Shown one piece after another: positions 58,165 to 64,000 of a DNA stretch of 64,000 nt. The stretch covers positions 496,001 through 560,000 of the forward strand of contig NZ_JAGIOI010000001.1 of assembly GCF_017876675.1 (NCBI RefSeq), written 5' to 3'. The translations under genes were made by a program, and so were the position numbers. Each line of letters opens with the position of its first letter. Position 1 is the stretch's first letter. This DNA comes from Arthrobacter stackebrandtii. GTDB lineage: Bacteria; Actinomycetota; Actinomycetes; Actinomycetales; Micrococcaceae. Below the pieces are notes generated by a model. The model saw nothing but the letters and a program-made list of their open reading frames with translations. It did not search any database and was not told the DNA's origin.

Positions 58165-58797
58165 TTACTTCTCCTGCTGGTTCAGGTGCTTGACGTGGCG
58201 GCTGAGGTCCTTGTTGGGGACGGGTGCGGCGTTGTCCCAGGCGCCCTCGCAGTAGCAGCGGTCGGCGGTCCACCACGGGGCGACGGCGGCCAGTGCCTCA
58301 TCGCCGAGCGGGTTAGCGCCGGGGCCCTCAGCAAGGGCATGGCCGATCAGCACGTGCAGGCACTTGACGCGTGTGGGCATGCCTCCGGCGGAGATGCCGG
58401 CAATTTCAGGCACGGGGCCGGTGCCGGCACGCTCGCCGATGGCCTCGCGGGCAGCGATGTAGCTCAGGTGTGCTTTTTCATAGGCGGCGGCGAGTTCGTC
58501 GTCGGTGCCCAGGCGCTCGGTCATCTCGTTCATCATGCCGGCCGCTTCCAGGCGTGAGGCCGCGGCGGTCAGGACGGGGTGCGTCAGGTAAAAGGTGGTG
58601 GGGAACGGGATGCCGTTGCTCAGGCGCGGAGCCGTGGCGGCCACCAGCGGGTTGCCGCAGACGCACCGGGCCGGGATCTCGACGACGTCGCGCACCGGCC
58701 GGTTGAGCTGACGGCTGAGCGTGTCCAGGTCCTGCTGGCTGGGGACGCGCCCGTCGGGGGTGGAGCTTGCGGTTGCGGGCACGAAGGGGCCTTTCAT
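58165..58797 (-). CDS. DUF501 family protein
   Basis: 210 residues. DUF501 marks: RPVRDVVEIPARCVCGNPLV with C-x-C, PRLSNGIPFPTTFYLTHPVL, GGMPTRVKCLHVLIGHALAE and WTADRCYCEGAW. The conserved cysteines suggest metal binding. Function unknown; in actinobacteria it lies between ftsB/divIC and ppx, as here. ATG 58797 after GGAAG. Confidence 0.92.
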   Translation of the reverse strand: MKGPFVPATASSTPDGRVPSQQDLDTLSRQLNRPVRDVVEIPARCVCGNPLVAATAPRLSNGIPFPTTFYLTHPVLTAAASRLEAAGMMNEMTERLGTDDELAAAYEKAHLSYIAAREAIGERAGTGPVPEIAGISAGGMPTRVKCLHVLIGHALAEGPGANPLGDEALAAVAPWWTADRCYCEGAWDNAAPVPNKDLSRHVKHLNQQEK

Positions 58798-58873
58798 GAA
58801 ACATCTTCCGGTTGGTTCAACCAGCCATTTTAGCGTGGATCGGGAGGCCCGGCGTCTCGGGCCGGGCGGAACC

Positions 58874-59665
58874 CTACGGTGCGGGTTCGGGGTCCGCCGG
58901 ATCGGCAGCCGGCGCGCTGGCGGGATCGGCAGGCTTGTCCGCGGGCTTTTCTGCCGGCTTTTCTGCCGGGGCCTGGACCGTGGCCGACTCCTTCACGGCG
59001 CCCCACAGGTTGTCCACCCAGTGCGATTCCTTCACCTCGGTGGCCGACTTGGCACTTGTGGATTGGCCGGCGGCGGCTTGCGCCTCCTGGACAGAGTTCT
59101 CCAGCCCGGCAACGCCGTCGGCACCGTAGACCCAGTAGCCGGTCTCCCCCGGCATGAGCATGCTGACGCGGTCGCGGGCCTGCTTCTTGACGTAGGCGGG
59201 ATCGTCCCAGCGGGCCAGTTCCGCCTGGAAGTCGCCCTGCTGCGTCTCGCGGACGGCAATGTCCGCCTGAAGTGCGGAAATTTCTGCGCGCTGGGTCATG
59301 AACGTGTGGACGTTGGGGGCCAGCAGCACCGTGAACACGCCCAGTGTCAGGCCCAGGGCCAGCAGCCGGCCGGAAAATGTCCGCGCCGGGACGGGGCTGT
59401 TTTCGGCCGCATGCACCACGCCTTCCTGGCGGCTGCGGGCGTTGGGGTCCGACGCCGGCTTGCGCTCACGCTTGGGCGCATCCTTCCGCCCGCCCTTGTC
59501 GGGGCTGCCCGCACCAACCTTTTCGGAACCCTTGGCGGGCAGTCCGCCGGAGCCGGGCTCCGCCGTCGTGCCGGAAGTGGCCGGGCCGTCTCCCTCGCTG
59601 CGTGGGGCGCTGGCAATTCCTGTGGTGAATTGCGCCTTGGGCACTGAGGGCCGTCGCGTGGACAT
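58874..59665 (-). CDS. FtsB/DivIC-family septum formation initiator
   Basis: 263 residues. A long, charged, disordered N-terminal part (~100 residues, rich in Gly, Ala, Lys), one helix (LLALGLTLGVFTVLLAPNVH), then a coiled coil (AEISALQADIAVRETQQGDF) and the FtsB box DDPAYVKKQARDRVSMLMPG with GYWVYGAD. The Ala/Pro/Glu/Lys tail is long. FtsB/DivIC works with FtsL and FtsQ to activate septal wall synthesis. ATG 59665 after TAGGAG; the frame is open to 59710. Gene order eno-ftsB-DUF501-ppx is conserved in actinobacteria. Confidence 0.9.
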   Translation of the reverse strand: MSTRRPSVPKAQFTTGIASAPRSEGDGPATSGTTAEPGSGGLPAKGSEKVGAGSPDKGGRKDAPKRERKPASDPNARSRQEGVVHAAENSPVPARTFSGRLLALGLTLGVFTVLLAPNVHTFMTQRAEISALQADIAVRETQQGDFQAELARWDDPAYVKKQARDRVSMLMPGETGYWVYGADGVAGLENSVQEAQAAAGQSTSAKSATEVKESHWVDNLWGAVKESATVQAPAEKPAEKPADKPADPASAPAADPADPEPAP

Positions 59666-59774
59666 GGAACTCCTAAAAAATCCTGCTGCAAAAGACCGTG
59701 GGGACGGCAAAGCCGCGGCCAGCCGCCAAGGTCTGTTACCAACCTTAGCGAGCTGCCGCGGCCCTTGCTGTTAT

Positions 59775-61688
<1,914 letters not shown>

Positions 61689-62444
61689 ATGAAAAACTTT
61701 CCATTTTCCCCAGAATTCAATGATTCCGACCGCCGGGGACAGCGCAGCCCCCGCGCCCGGCGCCACCACGACCCCCACTCCCCCACGGGCGACGGCGAAT
61801 TTCCAGACCGCCACGGCCGCGGGCGCGACCGCGGCTTCGGCGACGAAGGCCCCAAAGGCGGCGGACGCCCCGGCGGACGCGGCTTTGGGCCCGGCGGCAG
61901 GCGCGGCCCGGGCTTCGGACCCGGCGGCCCCGGTTTCGGACCGGGCGGTTTCGGACCCGGACCGGGCGCGTTTGGCCCGGGTTTCGGTCCGGGCGGCCGT
62001 GGCGGCAGGGTCCGCAAGGGCAATGTCCGCAGCGCCATCCTGTCTCTTTTGAACCAGCACAGCTACAACGGCTACGGCATGATCCGGGCCATCGCCATGC
62101 ACACCGACGGCGCCTGGCGCCCCAGCCCCGGTTCCGTCTATCCCGCACTCGCTGCACTGCAGGCGGAGGGCCTGATTGCCTCCTCCGAGGAGGGCAAGCG
62201 CACGGAGTTCTCACTCACTGAGGCGGGCAAGGCCTATGTTGCGGAGAACCCGGACGAAATGGCGCAGGTGTGGGCCGATGTCAACGAGGAGGCGGGCGCC
62301 GGCACCGAGCTGCGGGCAGAGATGCACAAGCTCGGCGGCGCCGTGCAGCAGATCGCCATGGCGGGCACGGAGGAGCAGATCAAAAGCGCCACCGAGGCCC
62401 TCGATGCCGCACGCCGGACCATCTATCAGCTCTTGGCGGACTGA
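61689..62444 (+). CDS. PadR-family transcriptional regulator with Gly-rich N-terminus
   Basis: 251 residues. The C-terminal ~145 form the PadR winged helix: VRSAILSLLNQHSYNGYGMI, WRPSPGSVYPALAALQAEGL and GKRTEFSLTEAGKAYVAENP. The N-terminal ~105 are charged, then almost pure Gly/Pro/Phe/Arg with repeated GFGPGG, likely disordered. Only the PadR part predicts function: ligand-relieved repression, often of efflux genes. ATG 61689 lacks a ribosome site. The gene ends 19 bases inside the mazG 3' end. Confidence 0.88.
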   Translation: MKNFPFSPEFNDSDRRGQRSPRARRHHDPHSPTGDGEFPDRHGRGRDRGFGDEGPKGGGRPGGRGFGPGGRRGPGFGPGGPGFGPGGFGPGPGAFGPGFGPGGRGGRVRKGNVRSAILSLLNQHSYNGYGMIRAIAMHTDGAWRPSPGSVYPALAALQAEGLIASSEEGKRTEFSLTEAGKAYVAENPDEMAQVWADVNEEAGAGTELRAEMHKLGGAVQQIAMAGTEEQIKSATEALDAARRTIYQLLAD

Positions 62445-63112
62445 CCCGGACTTTTCCCGCCGGCCGAAGGCCGCTGCTGGAACTTGCGGACGGCCGTGCG
62501 CAGTGCGCGTTCCGCGTCCAGGCCCTGCGTCCGGGCGGCCCGCACCACCTCGAACAGCAGCTGGCCCAGCTCATCCTCGGTTTGCGGCTGACCGCCCTGA
62601 TCGCCGTCGATTCGATGGGCGGCATCGGGGGCCCTGCCGCCGGTGCGGCCCTCCACCCGGTCCAGGGTCTTGGCGGCGAGTGACAGGGCGGGCAGGGATG
62701 CCGGCAGGGAATCGAACACCGAATGTTGCGAGGACTTTTCCGTCGCCTTGGCAGCCTCATAGCTTCGCTCAATTTCGGCGATGCTTTCGGGAAAGTGATC
62801 CTGCAGGGTCCCGTCCGGACGGAATACATGGCCGTTGCGCCGGACCAGCTTGGCCCGCAGCGCCTGCGCCACGTCCCCCAGCGTGAACCCGCCCGACTCG
62901 GACTCCAGCAGCGAGTGGAGCACCACTTGGTACAGCACGTCGCCCAGCTCGCCCTGCAGTTCCTTGGCATCGAGGGGTCCCGGCGCCTCCACCACGTCAG
63001 CCAGCTCGTATGATTCCTCGATCAGGTAGGGCATGAGCGATTCGTGGGTCAGGGCCGCCGTCCACCTGCAGTGTTCGCGGAGGTCTGCAATGACGCCAAC
63101 AAGGCGGGCCAT
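62426..63112 (-). CDS. mazG: MazG nucleoside triphosphate pyrophosphohydrolase
   Basis: About 228 residues. Hydrolyses dNTPs and NTPs, and lowers ppGpp in some bacteria. MazG repeat one: SLMPYLIEESYELADVVEA with the metal acids EE..E and GELGDVLYQVVLHSLLES; repeat two near QTEDELGQLLFEVVRAAR. The usual CPW is CRW here. ATG 63112 has GAGGTGG just before it; GTG 63118 is an alternative. It follows add closely (47 bases) and overlaps the padR end by 19 bases. Confidence 0.88.
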   Translation of the reverse strand: MARLVGVIADLREHCRWTAALTHESLMPYLIEESYELADVVEAPGPLDAKELQGELGDVLYQVVLHSLLESESGGFTLGDVAQALRAKLVRRNGHVFRPDGTLQDHFPESIAEIERSYEAAKATEKSSQHSVFDSLPASLPALSLAAKTLDRVEGRTGGRAPDAAHRIDGDQGGQPQTEDELGQLLFEVVRAARTQGLDAERALRTAVRKFQQRPSAGGKSPGQSAKS

Positions 63113-63158
63113 TTCCACCTCAGTGGAATTGGCCCGCCCGTTGGCGTCCGGTGATGGA

Positions 63159-64000
63159 TTAGTCTTCAAGCTCGGATTCGTCCAGGTCTGATGCGTCGAA
63201 CGCCTCGAACTCGTCGTCGTCCTCAAAATCGTCCATTTCATCCATGACGTCGTCGTAGTGCTCGAGGATGAAGTCGGCAAGCTGTTCGCGTGCCTCGATG
63301 GGCAGGAACGATGCGTGGACCGCATTCAGCGTCAGTTCCAGCACCGTGTCCAGGCCGTAGCCGAAGGTCTCCACGAGCAGCCCGAATTCGCCGCTCAAGG
63401 TCACCCCGCTCATGAGGCGGTTGTCCGTGTTGACGGTGACATTGAAGCCCAGCTGGTGCAGCAGGTCGATCGGGTGCTCGGCAATGGTGGGGCCAAACGC
63501 AGCAGTTGCGCCGGTCTGCAGGTTGGAAGAGGGGCACAGCTCCAGCGGAATCTGGCGGTCGCGCACCCACTGCGCCAAGTCACCCAGGGTGAGGGTTCCG
63601 ACGTCGTTCCCGTCAACCTCCTCCACGTCCAGGTGGATGTCCTCGGCGATGCGCACGCCGTGGCCAAGGCGCAGGGCGCGGCCGTGGACCAGGGCGTCCT
63701 GGATGCTGTCCAGCCCGGCGCCCTCGCCGGCGTGGACGGTGGCCGGGAAGTTGTTCTCGGCCAGGTAGGTGAAAGCCTCCTTGAAGCGCGAGGGCAGGAA
63801 GCCGTTCTCGGCGCCGGCAATGTCGAAGCCGACCACGCCGTTGTCGCGGTGGCGCACGGCCAGCTGGGCGATTTCGGAGCCGCGGTCGGCATGGCGCATG
63901 GCGGTGATGATCTGGCCCACCTCGATGTAGCCGCCGGCCTCATCGACCAGGTCCATGCCCTCCTCGAGGCCCTCCTGGACGGCTTCGACGGCCTCATCCA
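63159..64000 (-). CDS. add: Adenosine deaminase, C-terminal part (start beyond the window)
   Basis: 280 residues visible to the window edge, frame open. Purine salvage: adenosine to inosine. Motifs: FDIAGAENGF, the HAGEGAGLDS zinc/substrate motif with catalytic Glu nearby, LRLGHGVRIAEDIHL, LCPSSNLQTGA and VTVNTDNRLMSGVTLSGEF with the metal Asp. The C-terminal tail is acidic (DEMDDFEDDDEFE). Probably co-transcribed with mazG. Confidence 0.94.
   Translation of the reverse strand, partial: DEAVEAVQEGLEEGMDLVDEAGGYIEVGQIITAMRHADRGSEIAQLAVRHRDNGVVGFDIAGAENGFLPSRFKEAFTYLAENNFPATVHAGEGAGLDSIQDALVHGRALRLGHGVRIAEDIHLDVEEVDGNDVGTLTLGDLAQWVRDRQIPLELCPSSNLQTGATAAFGPTIAEHPIDLLHQLGFNVTVNTDNRLMSGVTLSGEFGLLVETFGYGLDTVLELTLNAVHASFLPIEAREQLADFILEHYDDVMDEMDDFEDDDEFEAFDASDLDESELED

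Overview
The window is high-GC actinobacterial chromosome, most like Arthrobacter sensu lato (Micrococcaceae). The evidence is a WhiB regulator, mycothiol S-conjugate amidase (Mca), the actinobacterial families DUF4245, DUF4307, DUF501 and TIGR03089, many GTG starts, and closely packed genes. About 57 protein genes, one tRNA, two insertion sequences and several repeat families can be supported.

Layout. 1-12 kb is a cell-envelope and purine block: a large membrane glycosyltransferase, WhiB, a TIGR03089 protein, GtrA, PurK-PurE, an LCP ligase, ManA and a Fem-type aminoacyltransferase. 12-16 kb has central metabolism (GlpX, DUF4245, carbonic anhydrase, FumC). 16-19 kb is a TetR/MFS drug-efflux pair with its own operator. 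21-25 kb is a CitMHS citrate transporter divergent from a CitA/CitB-type two-component system. 25-31 kb is the accessory part: an A24 prepilin peptidase, an orphan gene, and a DUF559 endonuclease-like gene split by an IS3-family element that is itself split by an IS110-family element. 31-44 kb holds PhoH, UppS, a TrhA-like protein, a three-gene ABC efflux system, a DUF255 protein, Mca and GreA. 44-51 kb holds IlvA, an AI-2E family exporter and a Leloir galactose operon (deoR-galT-galK with divergent galM). 51-64 kb holds TerC, a Bax inhibitor-1 protein, a tRNA with anticodon UAA, type II NADH dehydrogenase, a subtilisin-like protease, then ppx-DUF501-ftsB-eno, a PadR regulator, mazG and a partial add.

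Most notable non-coding signals. (1) A nested transposon can be undone on paper: removing 26996-29938, flanked by a GACCC duplication, restores a continuous 314-residue frame. (2) The 5' non-coding end of the IS110 element looks like a bridge RNA. It holds a 10-nt copy of its own left target and a complement of its right target inside a predicted stem, then donor-like guides. (3) A family of exact 32-bp-period tandem repeats lies just after gene ends at several loci, nearly always in the sense of the upstream gene. (4) A 65-bp element with TATGACGCA inverted termini occurs three times, always at exactly 65 bp and always beyond gene 3' ends. (5) A 60-bp near-perfect palindrome follows fumC, and 50-bp and 26-bp tandem repeats lie ahead of the TetR gene.

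All calls come from reading the sequence. Family names rest on recognisable motifs, not on database searches.
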